Positions 10,799 through 23,352 of a DNA stretch of 64,000 nucleotides are shown in pieces (positions within the stretch are counted from its first letter, which is position 1; each line of letters begins with the position of its first letter). The notes beneath the pieces are model-generated. The model saw only the letters and a program-made list of their open reading frames with translations. It was not told the DNA's origin and did not search any database. The DNA is from Corbicula japonica. Taxonomy: Eukaryota; Mollusca; Bivalvia; Venerida; Cyrenidae. The translations under genes were made by a program, and so were the position numbers. The stretch is from contig JAZAYU010000356.1 of the NCBI GenBank assembly GCA_038501625.1, forward strand, positions 310,001-374,000, given 5' to 3'.

Positions 10799-11844
10799 TT
10801 AACTCTTTGTCCATAGATAAGGCTTTTAAAGCATGAGCGAACAGTTTAGATCCAGATCAGTTGGCACATCATAACCTGAGTGTCCCATCAATTCTAAACA
10901 ATCATAAACACTTTCCTCCAGAAATATGCATTGATGATGTGGGCAAAAAGTGTAGATCCAGATCAGCTGGCACATCTGTGACATCTGATCAGGATCTAAA
11001 CTGTTTGCTTTTAGCTTCATTAGGTTATTTCTGACCAGGATGCAACCAGTGCAGATCCAGATCAGATGGCACATATAATGTTTTAAAAGGCAGGGAAATT
11101 TAGAACAACAACCTTCGTGGCTCGTTACTAAATCTATTCTCCCTAAAATATTTAACAACATGGTATTAAAGAGGCATTGTATGGAAGGCTGAGTTTATCA
11201 TCATTTGTCAGTTCCAATTATATCGAATCAGATACATTACAGCACAGATGTGCCAGATGATCTGGATCTACACTGGTTGCACACACATAAAAATGCATAT
11301 AATATAGGAATAACCATGCCGCAATTTTGAAGTTTGCGACGGTATACACAGATTTTAATGGTCGCAAATATTTTTAACAGCGAAGGCGCAGCCTGAGCCG
11401 TTAAAATGATTTAAGACCATTAAAATCTGTGTATACCGTCGCAAACTTCAAAATTACGGCATGGTTATTCCTATTCTAACGCTCTTCCATACTACCCTCA
11501 ATCGGGCCTCATTCCATACGTTAAACAGGTACCATGTTCTATTTATCCGTATAGTAAACAACGGTACAGTATTACCCAAGGGAACCCGATTATCCATACG
11601 TCAGTGAGATTACCGACAGTAAACAAGTTAAATAAATCACAAATAGAGGTCAAAACTTCAACATTTTTATTACATCGACGTTTCGGCCATAATGCCTTCT
11701 TCAGGATTGTTTGTCATAAAAGGAAATGACGTCAACGTCCAACGACAGTAAACAAGGAATTTTACGGTCGCAAATTTTCGCCATCTGACCAATCAGATTG
11801 CTCGAAATTTATTTAGTGCGTTAGAATATGAAGTAAAGGATTAA
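10799..11844 (-). mobile_element. Family A MITE split by later insertions
   Basis: Starts TTAACTCTTTGTCCATAG at 10799. The second hairpin resumes near 11235 (GCACAGATGTGCCAGATGAT) after about 160 bp of other DNA. The far terminus AGTAAAGGATTAA appears only at 11832-11844, beyond a foldback element inserted at about 11299. Confidence 0.65.
11299..11826. mobile_element. Foldback element(s) nested in a MITE
   Basis: First part (11299-11478): palindrome ATAGGAATAACCATGCCG ... CGGCATGGTTATTCCTAT with arms of about 75 bp around AAATATTTTTAACAGCG. Second part (about 11470-11826): inverted ends TATTCTAACGC and GCGTTAGAATA. Whether this is one compound element or two cannot be decided by eye. No transposase frame. 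Confidence 0.7.
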
Positions 11845-12111
11845 ACTGTTTGCAATAAACGGCAGTAAGTATTATTGAGCCATCTATAATACAAAACTCA
11901 AATATATCATCATCAGTTATTTCCAAAACACAGTAAATTTTTGCTTCAAATTAAAGTGCAGAATAGAATGGAACTCTCTGAATTATTCAGCCATATTCTT
12001 GTTTTCATGTTATCTGCACAAAAAAATGGCAATTTACGAAACTTCTACACTCAAATTCGTTAAATATTTAATGCAAGGTTCTCCAGAATTTCTGTACAAA
12101 CACTGAAGTGT

Positions 12112-12290
12112 TTAACCTGTTACTTCATATAATTATACACATTTGATCACTTGTGCAACTAATATAAATCTAGAGCAGCTGGCACATCCATCTGGTCTGG
12201 ATCTGCACTTGTTGCATCTTGGTCAGATATAACTTAGTGAATCTAAAACCAACAGTGTAGATCCTAATGAGATGGTATTGATGTATGAAA
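12112..12290 (+). mobile_element. Family A MITE, 3' truncated
   Basis: TTAACC start and first hairpin are recognisable. The copy stops at GATGGTATTGATGT and its far terminus is missing. Confidence 0.6.
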
Positions 12291-12333
12291 CACAATATCA
12301 CAGATTACAGACTACAACTTCCAGCTTTTTATG

Positions 12334-12480
12334 TGGTGTAGCGGATAAGATACTTGCTTGACAATGACCTGAAAAGCCCTGGGTTCAGTTCTCAGTGAGG
12401 AAAATGATTTTAATTATAACCACAACTAGATAAATGTCACGTTGTTACACAAATATATTCTATTTCCAGGAAATCTATCA
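12334..12480 (+). repeat. Possible tRNA-derived SINE
   Basis: GTGGTGTAGCGGATAAGATA resembles a tRNA A box. CTGGGTTCAGTTCTCAG, about 45 bases on, resembles a B box (GGTTCGATTCC). The sequence does not fold as a functional tRNA, so a pol III-derived SINE head is more likely. Confidence 0.5.
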
Positions 12481-12704
12481 CATCACCGGTAATCAAGCTC
12501 ATTGATCACTGCTCATTGCACATGCATCATCACATTATATTTCCCGTTTTTGATTCATTGACATGAACATCTATCAGCACAGTTTTAGTGAACACAGATC
12601 AGACACAGATCTGTTCAAATTAAAATCTATCAAGATCAATCGCAACTAATGTTACATTATGCTGCCTTATACTCAACAGTGATTCCAGGAAGTAGCACAT
12701 TAGT

Positions 12705-12947
12705 TTAACCTTTTACTCCATATAACACATTTTAACGTCGCGTGTGCGACCAGTGTTGATCAAGATCAGCTGGCACATTCTTGCCATCTGATCAGCATCT
12801 GCACTGTTCGCTTTTGGTCAGAAATAACCTAATGAATAAAAACGCAAGTAGTGCAGATCCTGAGCAAATGGCAGGTATGTGCTGGCTGATCTGGATCTAC
12901 ACTGATCACCCACATCAACAAGGCATGTTTATGGAGGAAAATGTTAA
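12705..12947 (+). mobile_element. Family A MITE, full length
   Basis: TTAA at 12705-12708 and 12944-12947, with moderately diverged hairpins. Confidence 0.8.
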
Positions 12948-13199
12948 AGGTTATTTAGAAATGGTGGGATTGAATAACGAGAAAAACTTTATTCAACTAC
13001 AATACAACATTGCAATTAATTATGGTCCTGATTTATTATTCTACACATATGTTTACTTGGGTCGTAAGATTATGTGGAGGACTGTTTTAGTAGGCAATAA
13101 ATCTGAATCATGACCACATCTCATGAAATCATTCAATTTCCATTCACATTGCCGGTAAGCAGAGAGACAAATCAAAACCAAGAATAGGGAATTATATCA

Positions 13200-13604
13200 T
13201 TAACACTTTTCTAAATCAGATAAATTGGCAGTTATCTGATTGTTGTACAGTGTAGATCCAGATCAGCTGGTCCATACATACCATCTGATCAGGATTTAGT
13301 CTGTTTGCTTTTTGGTTTATTAGCTGATTTCTTACCAAGAAGAAAACGTAAATACATCCAGATTAGAAGATAAAGTTGTGCTGGCTGATCTAGATCTACA
13401 CTATTAACACATGCAATAAAACCCATATATAGTGCTGGCTGATCTAGATCTACCCTGTTAACACATGCAATAAAACCCATATATAGTGCTGGCTGATCTA
13501 GATCTACCCTATTAACACATGCAATAAAACCCATATATAGTGCTGGCTGGGTCAACACTGTGTGATAAAATTTGTATATACATGTATATAGAGTAAAGAG
13601 TTAA
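13200..13604 (-). mobile_element. Family A MITE with internal 54-bp tandem expansion
   Basis: TTAA at 13200 and 13601. Inside, CTGGCTGATCTAGATCTAC plus about 35 bp recurs at 13381, 13435, 13489 and (partial) 13543, always 54 bp apart. The multiple-of-three unit creates an artefactual open frame on the minus strand. Confidence 0.8.
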
Positions 13605-13841
13605 CCCTTTCCTCCATACATACGCATTTTATGCATGTGCGACCAGTGTAGATCCAGATCAGCTGGCACATTTGTCCCTTCTGATCAGGATCTGCACTGG
13701 TCGCATTTTGGTCAGAAATAACTTAACAAATCTAAAACCAAACAGTTTAGATCCTGATCAGATGGCTTGGATGTGCCGGCTGATCTGGATATAAACTGTT
13801 TGCTCACGCAATAAAGGTGTATCTATGGAGGAAAGGGTTAA
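13601..13841 (+). mobile_element. Family A MITE sharing its TTAA with the previous copy
   Basis: Starts at the same TTAA (13601-13604) that ends the preceding element and closes at 13838-13841. Full length with both hairpins. Confidence 0.85.
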
Positions 13842-14311
13842 ACTTGTAATAAGCCAGCTTCTGGCATTAGCAGTTTTATGATATCCTTATTTAAAAGTTA
13901 AGTTTTGTTACATTTTATTGCCCCAGAATTACCTCATGATTACAGTTTAAATATTTAATAGGTTTTTTAAGCTACCACTGTTAAAGAGTTCTTTTAATGG
14001 ATCATCAAAAAAACCCAAAGTTTCTCATATTTCAGAGATTTAAGAGGTTTTCAAAATGGGCATACTTTTCAGTAAATTTGAAAATTTGACTTTGAATTAA
14101 GCATGGGTCGATAAAAATAAAATTGTTTAAATCAATGTGGTTGATGCCTGTGTGAATTGCCAAAAACATGTTAAAATTAACTAGAAAATTGATTGTATTT
14201 TCAATTTCGAAAAAAAACATTTAACATACTTAATCTTTGATTTAGGTTGTTCTCTCCCTACCTCTGAAAGAAGCAACCATTATAAGATATACCAAAGTCA
14301 TGATCTCTGAT
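13842..14311. other. No feature seen
   Basis: AT-rich; no exon-like frame or repeat recognised. Confidence 0.4.
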
Positions 14312-15585
14312 CAGGGATTCTAAAATTTCAAATTCCCAATTGGACATTCGCGCCAAAATTGACTATTCCCCGACTTCCGGTTCGCACGAACAGCGACTTC
14401 CGGTCCGCACGAACTGCGACTTCTGGTCCCCGCGTTCAGTGCATTTAACTCTCCCGACCCCCAGTTCACTCCTCCCTTACAGCATTAATTCTCGTTGGCG
14501 ATAGCCTACAACCTTCCAACAGATTAATTTCATGATTTTCGGGCTGTAGACGGAAAAATTCTTTGATCGATTTATTAGAGCGGCACGCGACGTTTGAAGT
14601 TTACGGCGTCTTTGTTGTAATACACCAGCATCCCATGCATTGAACATGTGACGTAACAGTTCAAAATAGTAATCTACAGCAGTGTTCATAGCGATTGTGA
14701 AGTGGATTTTTAGTTCATTGAACATGTATTAACTCTCGGAAATACGGGAGGCAAGTATTCGCTTTATGTAAATATACGTTGATTATGTCATGAATTAGTA
14801 ATTCTTGAATCTACAAGAACTTACACCAGTCTGTGTATGCAACATTTATTTCCGAGTCAGAAATAAATGTTGCATACGTAGATTTTTGTAAATTTAAAAT
14901 TCATTTGAATCATTGTGGCCCTTAGTAAGCAAGCCGGTTACTCGATTAATTTTCACATCAAGTATCTATTCATTTGAGCCTTTCAACTTAGCTGTGAATG
15001 GCAATCAATTTAACTAAAATCCGCATTGTAAAAGTTTTCTTTAATTTGCGAAACAGCATTTTTAAACATACTTTATTTTATTCGATCGGCGGTCATTCAG
15101 AATTACGCACATCGGACTTCTTTCAATTAAATTCTAATTGTTTTTTTTGTGTACGTTAATTAATAATATCACGGGTATTGCCACTTTTAATTCTGACATC
15201 AAAGAGCCTGTCTAGCGCAGTTCATTTGCAAATTGAACAAGCCCGTCTGTTGTTAAAATGAGACCGACCACATCCCGTTTCATCTATGCCGCAGGCTATT
15301 CACGGGACGTGTAGTCGTGGTAGTCATGGTAGCAGAGTTGTGAATTTGATAATTGACAGATTAATAGCTGATTAAGCTGTGAAAAATGTACATATTGGTA
15401 ATTTTTGTAACAATTTATGGGCCACTATTCATGACCGATGTAAAAAATGTACAGTTTGGTAATTTTTGTAACAATTTATGGGCCACTATTCATGACCGAT
15501 TTTTTTTTACCAATTTTGAAATTTCAATCGGACATTCTTCCCGAAAATCAGTCAGTGACCGGCCTGCCGACGATTTTAGAATCTG
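14312..15585. mobile_element. hAT-like non-autonomous element, copy 1
   Basis: Starts CAGGGATTCTAAAATTTC and ends GATTTTAGAATCTG, the latter apparently missing two C. It aligns along its length with 28629-29863, including CCGACTTCCGGT, GTAGTCGTGGTAGTCATGG and CCGGCCTGCCGA. A 61-bp block ending ATTCATGACCGAT is tandemly duplicated at about 15385-15501. No transposase frame. No clear target duplication at this copy. Confidence 0.75.
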
Positions 15586-16762
15586 ATGTTAATAATGTAA
15601 TCTGAACATGCAATATGTTTTTGTACATAATGACAAAGTGTGTCAATTTCTTTTTATCAGTTACAAATCTACCAATATAAAAAAAAAAAAAAAAGGAAAA
15701 AATCCCCAAAATAGAAAAAGTCAGATCAAATTCAGAAATACAGCATGCGAGAAGGGTGGGGTGGGGGAGGGAGGGTTGGGTTCACATACGCCACCGTGTT
15801 CAATGCTGTCATGAAGTCATAAATATAAATTTACATTGTTTATGGCTGCATGATAAATTTTGAGTAAATTTTAATTTGAGATAAGTTAGTTTGTAATTTT
15901 TATAGGATTTTGTTGACATAATTCTGTCTCTAGAGAACATGGAGTATGCATCTGAGTATAAACGTAATAATAAATATTTGCTACATAAGCCAATGCTGTA
16001 GCTGCAGCTCTTGATGCACTTGCTGGCGGAGCGCGAGTTAGCAAAAAGGATAATTTTCAAGCCTTTTGTCTAAATAAAGAAATATTCTAACAATCCTTGA
16101 GGGATTAGTGACATCGCGGGCGTTGCCGTCTTGCACCAGGTTGTATTGCACTTAGTGTAATAGAAGATGTGTATTACATTTCTTTCAAGAGTTTACCTTT
16201 CCATTGTTAGGGATTTTTCTGAAATAGAGGTTGTCATACGAGCTGTGTGGTACTTATGATCAATATCTTATTGTGGGATATTAATGTTATATGACGTCAA
16301 AATTCATACAACCATTAACGTTTTGGCCCTTATTCTGGTGTTATATAACAATTATTTATAAATTCTGTGATAAAATAGATCTACATTAAATCAACTAAGA
16401 TTATGGTAATGAAGAAGAAAATTGTCGTTAATGCACTGTCACTGAGATTTGCGCTCATTTGATTGGCCCAGCACGCATCAAATCATTGTTGCTGGCATGA
16501 TCAGGACATTCAGAGAAATGTCAACCAATTAAAGAAACAACTACAAGCACTCGGAGGACTTCTGAAGCCTGGTGACAACATTATCTTATGAGTCAACACT
16601 GTGTCATCCAGAAAAACAACAATAATAGTTTTAGTAATCAACATAAAATGGCAAATTTATGTAATTTAATGTTTATTGCTTTCATGACAAATGCTTTTAA
16701 GATAAAACCACATTGAATCATACACTGTGGTGTGAAGCAAGACAACCACACTGTTTGCTACT
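15586..16762. other. No gene seen; poly(A) and G-rich tracts
   Basis: Includes an A-run near 15678-15697 and a GGGTGGGGTGGGGGAGGGAGGG tract within 15754-15780. No exon or RNA gene is supported. Confidence 0.4.
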
Positions 16763-16916
16763 CAGGGCTGGAGGTTATAAAACTGAGCTTGGAAACCAGT
16801 CTCAAATCTCAAGCATCTGATTTGCTTAAATGGTGACCACTGTCGCCATTTCTGCCAATCAGATGCTTGAGATTTGAGACTAGTTTCCATGCTCAGTTTT
16901 ATAACCTTGGGCACTG
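16763..16916. mobile_element. Family B hairpin element
   Basis: CAGGGCTGGAGGTTATAAAA at the left, TTTTATAACCTTGGGCACTG at the right. This copy shows the family's two kinds of end (GGGCTGGAGG and GTGCCCAAGG). Confidence 0.85.
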
Positions 16917-17749
16917 GTATTGGCCCTGTTACGTTTCGCTGATGACCAATCGATAGGCATTATACTAAGAGTAGGCATGGATGTATAATACAATGCTAGA
17001 GTGATCATCATCAGCATCAGGGCCTTTTGAAGCAATCCTTATGGTTAGACTACAGTAATTCATTTCTCATAGACTGTAACCCAGCATAGCTTCATCTCCT
17101 ATTCTAAATGAGCTATTGGGTCAAAGCCTTAAAATGTTACTTTTGCAAATAAAACTAAACTAGAGACATCATAAAAACACAACAAAAATATAGCATAACC
17201 ATTAAACTTTTTCGCGACATGCACTGGAATACCACCACCCTCAGCTTTGCGCCACTTTCAGTTTCACTTTGTCCAAAATATTACCCATTTTTAAAGATAA
17301 AAATTTTCATACACTCAAAATAAAAATGCAAATGTTTTGTTTCAAATTCTTCTATTATACACTGCATTTTCACATAGCTATTTTATATCTTTTATTCTGC
17401 TTTTGCATTTTCAACCAATCACAGAGTTACTTTATCTAATGGTCCGCACAAACCCTACTCAGAATTGTGCCTTCTGAATTACTGTAGTCTTACCTAAATA
17501 CATGTATCTGTGTGTTTGTTTTTTGCTAGGTTGTTAGTACTTACAAGGTTCCAGTGATTTCTTGTAAAAAAGACTACTGTTCAGTAATGTACTGGGAAAT
17601 GTGCAGAAAATAGGAAATAGGCTTTAAAGGGTGACAATACCCTGAAGTGTCACAACTGTTACAGTTCTTGATCTAAATACACAATGTAATAGTTTTCATT
17701 TAATATTTGTTTTACAGCCATGAAACTTAATCTTATTATCATAAACCTC
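16917..17749. other. No feature seen
   Basis: AT-rich DNA without recognisable exon or repeat. Confidence 0.4.
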
Positions 17750-18054
17750 TTAACCCCATATATACAGGTTTTATTGCATCCATTTTGCTTATCTAGATCC
17801 ACATTGGTTGACTCTTGGTTAGAAATAACCTAATGGATAAAAAAACAAACAGTGTATTGATATGTTATCACATAATCATGCATGGCACATTCATGCTGTC
17901 TGATCTGGATCTGATGCTTTTGGTCAGAAATAACCCAGTAAATCTAAAAATGAACATTAAAAATCCTGATTAGATTGCACAGATGTGCCAGCTGGTCTGG
18001 ATCTGTACTGTTGGACAGTGGATAACAGTCATATCACATGGAGATAAGTGTTAC
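17750..18054 (+). mobile_element. Family A MITE, degenerate and expanded
   Basis: TTAACCCCATATATAC start, duplicated internal spacer (AGAAATAACCTAATGGAT and AGAAATAACCCAGTAAAT), weak right end GGAGATAAGTGTTAC. Confidence 0.6.
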
Positions 18055-18150
18055 GGAATATAGACCCACATTTAAGTTTTTTTACAAGCAGGCTACTGCT
18101 GTGTTCCTTGGAAAACCGTATTACTCAAGTTTACTGTAAAATTCATTCTA

Positions 18151-18312
18151 ATAACCCTTTCCTAGATATATGCATTTTTACGCATGTGCGACCAGTGTAG
18201 ATCCAGATCAGCCGGCACATCCTGATCAGATGGCAGTTTAGATCCTGATCAGATCTGGATCTAAACTGTTTGTCCTAGCAATAAAGGTGTGTCTATGGAG
18301 GAAAGGGATAAC
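18151..18312 (+). mobile_element. Family A MITE, internally deleted
   Basis: ATAACCCTTTCCTAGATATA to GGAGGAAAGGGATAA. About 80 bp including the central spacer is lost. Confidence 0.7.
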
Positions 18313-18478
18313 TGACATGGCCTGAAAACTGAGTGCAGAATGCTGGAGTACATTCATTATATTTAGAATCGGATCTGACTCTAGCTTACAGTCATGTTAG
18401 ATCCTGTTTCATTTTAATTAGACAGTTGTTTTTGTTTACAGTAAGTGAATAATGCCAGATGGTCAATCATATAATCTA

Positions 18479-18627
18479 GGCTGAAGATTATAAAACTGAG
18501 ATTGTAAACCAGTCTCAAATCTCAAGCAAATGATTGGCTGAAATGGCGACCAGTTGCCATTTCAGCCAATCAGATCTTTGAGATTTAAGACTGGTTTCCA
18601 GTCTCAGTTTTATAACCTTGGGACCTG
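18479..18627. mobile_element. Family B hairpin element
   Basis: GAAGATTATAAAACTGAGAT to CAGTTTTATAACCTTGGGAC with the central TGGCGACCAGTTGCCA palindrome. Confidence 0.8.
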
Positions 18628-19629
18628 GTTAATGATACACAGTGTTCCAGAGGCTGGGGAAAACTTGCTGTTAGATATTGCCCTAGATGGTAGCATGTTA
18701 AATATATCATATTTTAAATATGATCATACTGTCTAATGTAAATATTGGATCTTGTTTCATTTTAATGAGGCTGGCTTTGTTTACAAGTTGTAATTAGAAA
18801 AAGTAATTGTTTACCAGGTGGCAAACCATACAATTGTTTGAAATATATTTTGATGAGGCTGCTTGAGGTGAGCTTCACTTAGTTGTCACATTGGTGGTTT
18901 GGTGTATGTGCTCATGTGTGTGTTAGTGCTTTCATCCAGTTTTACCAGCTCATTACTTAAACATGCATTGAACAATCATGTTTGTATTTGGCATAAATAT
19001 TAACCTCAGTGAGACAGAGTGTGGTGCGCAAACCCCTGGAGGCTCCCTTCTTAAAGGTCAAGGTCACAGGGGTCGAAGGTTATTTGAAAGCTTGTCCAGC
19101 CATCTAAATGAATATTAACAAGAGATGGAGTGTTGCGTGCAAAGCCCAGGTTCCCCTCAAAGGTCAAGGTTAGGGGTCAAAGGTACAGATGAGCCTGCTG
19201 ATGTTTATCTACTTGACAAAACATGTTTATAAAGGAATAAATATATTATCAGTAGTTTTCCACTGGTTTTTCAGCAGAACCAAGGTCAGAAATATTGTTG
19301 TCAGTTACAATTCTGTTAAACATCTCTTATTTGTAGATGTGCATTGATTTTTCTGGTTAATGATTTATTCTCACTACAGTATTAGCATTTTAATTCTTGC
19401 TCAAGATCTGCTCAAGATTGGATGCAATTCTCTCATACAACTTGAGTTATTGCAATATTGGAAAAAGAATCTACTGGTAGTTGAAGTTTGAATTAGTTCA
19501 TAATTTTACTTGTAAACAAAAGAAGATTGGTGACTGGACAGACAGACAGATGAACAGTGTTGACTGTATGCTTGGTGACTGCTTGATGACTGGAGGCATA
19601 ACTGTCCGACTGTCTGTCTGTTCACCATT
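18628..19629. other. No gene seen; short GGTCAAGGTCA tracts
   Basis: Contains AAAGGTCAAGGTCACAGGGG near 19055 and a similar block near 19157, probably small dispersed repeat fragments. No exon identified. Confidence 0.4.
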
Positions 19630-19864
19630 CATCCCTTTCCTCCATATATAGATACATTTGATGACATGGTGGATCTTTTTAGATCTAGATCAGCCGGCTA
19701 GTCTGTGACAGCTGATCTATACCTACAATGTTTGCATTCTAGCCAGAACAGTCCGATGAATCGAAAAGGGGACAGTTAAGATTCAGATCAGATGGCATGA
19801 ATGTGGGATCAGGATTTAAACTGTTTGCCCCAGTGAAGTCTTGTTTATGGAGTAAAGGATTCAA
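19630..19864 (+). mobile_element. Family A MITE, diverged
   Basis: CCCTTTCCTCCATATATAG start; ATGGAGTAAAGGATTCAA end. The TTAA is decayed at both sides. Confidence 0.65.
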
Positions 19865-19912
19865 ATTTACCAAATTGTTAATTCCTGCTGATAACTGAAA
19901 CTAATTCACCTA

Positions 19913-20061
19913 TGCCCAGGGTTATAAAACTAAGCATGGACCAGTCTCAGATCTCAAGCATCTGATTGGCTAAAATGGCAACCAGTTGCCATTTGAGCCA
20001 CAATCAGATGCTTGAGATTTGAGACTGGTTTCCAATCTCAGTTTTATAACCTACAGCCCTG
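19913..20061. mobile_element. Family B hairpin element
   Basis: CCCAGGGTTATAAAACTAAG to CAGTTTTATAACCTACAGCC. Central palindrome with one small indel. Confidence 0.8.
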
Positions 20062-20466
20062 ATATGCTAACAGACTGTCTTGGTGAAGTTTGATCTGTAA
20101 TTAGGGCAATCAAGAGATGTGACCGTTGAGTTCTAAATCATTGACATATGCCTGTTTAAGTCTAAAAACTTGAGTATTTTATATTCCCTCATTACGTGAA
20201 CCAAAAATACAATGTTCAGCCAGATATCTCCAGTAATAAAAATGTTATGACCCTTTTTGTTCACAGTAATAAACAATTTATGTATTTTCTACTTGTTTAT
20301 TGAAGTTTTTATAATTAAACAAAGTTGATTCGGAGTTTAATAGCAGAATGCCTCTGTCAAGTTAGCCAGAACTACCAGTATGTTCAAAGTTCTGACTAAC
20401 CTGATTTGCTGATTATTGCCAACAACATAATAATCCCAATGTAAAGGGCATGTAAACATTTCATCT

Positions 20467-20642
20467 TTAACCCTTTCCTCCATATATACGCATTTTTAGG
20501 TAGGCGTGCCATCTGATCAGGATCTGCACTGGTTGTATTTTGGTCAGAAATAACCTAACAAATAAAAAAAAATGGCCGGCTAATCTCGATCTAAACTGTT
20601 CGCCTATGCAATATATGTGTATCAATTGAGGAAAGGGTTCAA
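20467..20642 (+). mobile_element. Family A MITE, internally deleted
   Basis: TTAA at 20467-20470 and TTGAGGAAAGGGTTCAA at the end. Parts of both hairpins are missing. Confidence 0.75.
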
Positions 20643-20997
20643 ACATGGTTGTTGTAGGCAGTTTTAGCCCATACCGGGTAATTTGTAATCTAAGTGCAAA
20701 AACAGTAAAAGTACCATTCAGATAACACTGAGTTCTACAGTTATTGCACAGTTATTGCACCGAGGTGACAATTTTATGGTTTGGGCCACTTTTGTATCGA
20801 AGGATATTTAGAATTACCTATTCCAGTGAAAGCTCCTAATGGTACAGTTGAAGGGATCATAATGTACTTGTGTCAGAGCAGTCTACCTGACATAATAATC
20901 AGATTTCGGTCTTGTGAGTGCCCCAAGTAATGTGTGATAGGCATTCCTAAAATAGTCCAAATTTCAAAGTGATGTTAAAAAGCATACCATAAGGAAT
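20643..20997. other. No feature seen
   Basis: No exon, RNA gene or repeat recognised. Confidence 0.4.
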
Positions 20998-21172
20998 TTA
21001 CCTCTTTACTCCATCTGTGCCGTCGGATCAGAATCTACACTGTACACATTTAGATTCATTAATAGGATATTTCTGACCTAGAGTAGACCAGTGTAAATCC
21101 TGATCATACAGTATGCATGTGCTGGCTGATCTAGATCTACACTGGTCACACATTGTGTTAAGCTGTGTTTAA
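20998..21172 (-). mobile_element. Family A MITE, truncated
   Basis: CTTTACTCCATCTGTGCC joins the outer end directly to the hairpin. The spacer ATTCATTAATAGGATATTTC identifies the family. Confidence 0.6.
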
Positions 21173-21492
21173 GAATGAAGATATTTGGTATTATGATTTT
21201 TCTGGTAGTCCGGAGGTCTCTACTGATTCCCATGCTGTACAAAAACTATCTGATAGATAATGACAAAAACTATTCACTGATATCTGTTTTCCTGTTTGGC
21301 TGCCATGTTTGCAGGCAGTTTGATACAAACAAGATCTTGCATGTAGAACTAAAAGCTTGTTTTGCTCTGTGATGGATGGGAAACAAGAACTTTGAGAATC
21401 TTGCCAGTTTGCAAAGCTGTACCAGCTGATTGGTTGAAATTTTGCTCAATCTCTAAACTGACCAATGCTTGATTGGTTGAATCTTGATCAGT

Positions 21493-21708
21493 TTGACCCT
21501 TTCCTCCATATGTATGCCTTTTATTGCATGTGGGAACAGGTCCATCTGATCAGGTTCTGCACTGTTTGCATTTAGGTCATAAATCAACATAATAAATCAT
21601 AAAGTGAACAGTGTAGATCCTGACGAGATGTCACAGAATGTGCCAGCTGATCTGGATCTACACTGTTTGCCCAAGTAATTTAGGAGAAAATATTAAGGAA
21701 AAGGTTAA
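21493..21708 (+). mobile_element. Family A MITE
   Basis: GACCCTTTCCTCCATATGTA start, AAGGAAAAGGTTAA end, both hairpins partly shortened. Confidence 0.7.
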
Positions 21709-22004
21709 AGATGACTTGCTGAAGACTGGAGACCAGTTTCCTATCTCATGCAAATAATTGGTTGAAGTTGAGTCTCTTCTCCAAACTGACCAATCACATG
21801 TCAGCGTTATGAGTGTGTTGGTTTCCTGGATGCAGATAATCTTGTTGCAGATAATCTTGTAACTCTGTATGTATGGGTTAACACTGTGGGACAGACATGT
21901 ATCCGTGAAGGAATGATTTCTATTGGTGTTTTTTTTTTTAATAAAATAGATTTTAGCTTATCTAAGTTTATACCACTATGACGTAACATTGTGTGTTAAA
22001 TCAT

Positions 22005-22242
22005 TTAACCCTTTCCTGTATAGATACACATTTATTGCTAGGGCAAACAGTTTAGATCCAGATCAGATCCGGCACAACCGTCTGATCAGGATCTAAACTA
22101 TTCGCTTTTTGATCATTAGGTTATTTCTGACCAAAACGCAACCAGTGCAGATCCAGATCTGATAGCATGAATGTGCTGGCTGATCTGGATCTACACAGGT
22201 CGCACACACGTAAAAATGGGTATAGATCCTGGAAAGGGTTAA
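22005..22242 (-). mobile_element. Family A MITE, full length
   Basis: TTAA at 22005-22008 and 22239-22242; CCCTTTCCTGTATAGATACA and CCTGGAAAGGG termini. Confidence 0.85.
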
Positions 22243-23110
22243 ATGCTAGATTCTTGCTGAATGATTTATAGCATTTACAAAAAATACACCCCCACATACG
22301 TTGTTGTAACTTGTTTTCAATTATTCATTGTTCATAATATTGTAAACTTTGTACTGAAATTTATTAACAACTATGTGTTTAAAGCCTGAAGGGTATTAAA
22401 ACTGTGCCTCTCCAAAGCAGTCTAATTGTTTTATTTTCTCTACATTTTTCTCCCAGCACATTTTCTCTAAGGTCATGGTTTGTAAAGATGCACTGTTGTA
22501 CTTGACATTATTCTTGCTGGTAAATTACTTGATTGATTTTGTGGTTCGTGAAAAACTTGGCTGCTTGCCATACCAAATGAGTTATGATCTGTTAAGGGGA
22601 AGTAATCCAAACATTTTTAGGACAGTTTGTGAACTGGTGTTACCCTACTTGCATAAAGTTACTGGGTTGAAATGAACATCATGGCATACCATGTTTGCCA
22701 GGAATGGACATTATCTAATGTTCTGATGGCTTTTCTCACCTGAAATATAGGTTTATGGATTGAATCAATATTTGATGGCTTTCATTTGAGTAATGGAAAA
22801 CATTTGGGTTGTTAAAAGTGTGTGAAGTCCGAAACAATGGCACACTTTTTCTCAGCAACTTGTGGCAAAATGTGCGCTTGTCCATGTTGCACGTAAAAAA
22901 ATTGTGCCCAGTCCAATAAAGTGTGAGTGGCTTTTACTGTAGCCATGCCTCATTTAAGAAAATGTAACACTCCCGGGGACAGTAACAGGACTTTTATGGT
23001 ACATGACGTGTTTATTTATCAGGTTCTACATTGTTCACCGATGATAACAGCCATGTTCCTTGGATGGAGTTAAGGAACTTTGTGCTGCAATCAGTGTAAC
23101 TTCATTTGTA
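22243..23110. other. No exon found upstream of exon 1
   Basis: A 67-codon frame at 22475-22675 has no recognisable similarity. About 22740-22940 resembles 43480-43740 (TTTGATGGCTTTCATTTGAG), so it is probably part of a dispersed repeat. Confidence 0.4.
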
Positions 23111-23352
23111 TTAACCCTTTCCTTAATATATACGCATATTTACTCATGTGCGACCAGTGAAGGTCTAGATCAGCCGGCACATCCGTGTTGCCGATCAGGA
23201 TCTGCACTGGTCGCATTTTGGTCAGAAATAACCTAATGAATCAGAAAGTGAACAGTTTAGATCCTGATCAGACGGCACTGATGTGCCAGCTGATCTGGAT
23301 CTAAACTGTTCGCCGTAGCAATAAAGGTGTATCTATACAGGAAAGGGTTTAA
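23111..23352 (+). mobile_element. Family A MITE, full length
   Basis: TTAA at 23111-23114 and 23349-23352. It lies 258 bp before the first recognised exon and carries GCAATAAAGGTGTATC on the gene's sense strand. Confidence 0.85.

Noticed and set aside
12334..12410. Possible tRNA gene
   Set aside because: A- and B-box-like sequences are present but the cloverleaf does not form; reported as a possible SINE instead.
13289..13558. 89-codon minus-strand frame with three identical 18-residue repeats
   Set aside because: Caused by the 54-bp tandem expansion inside a MITE.
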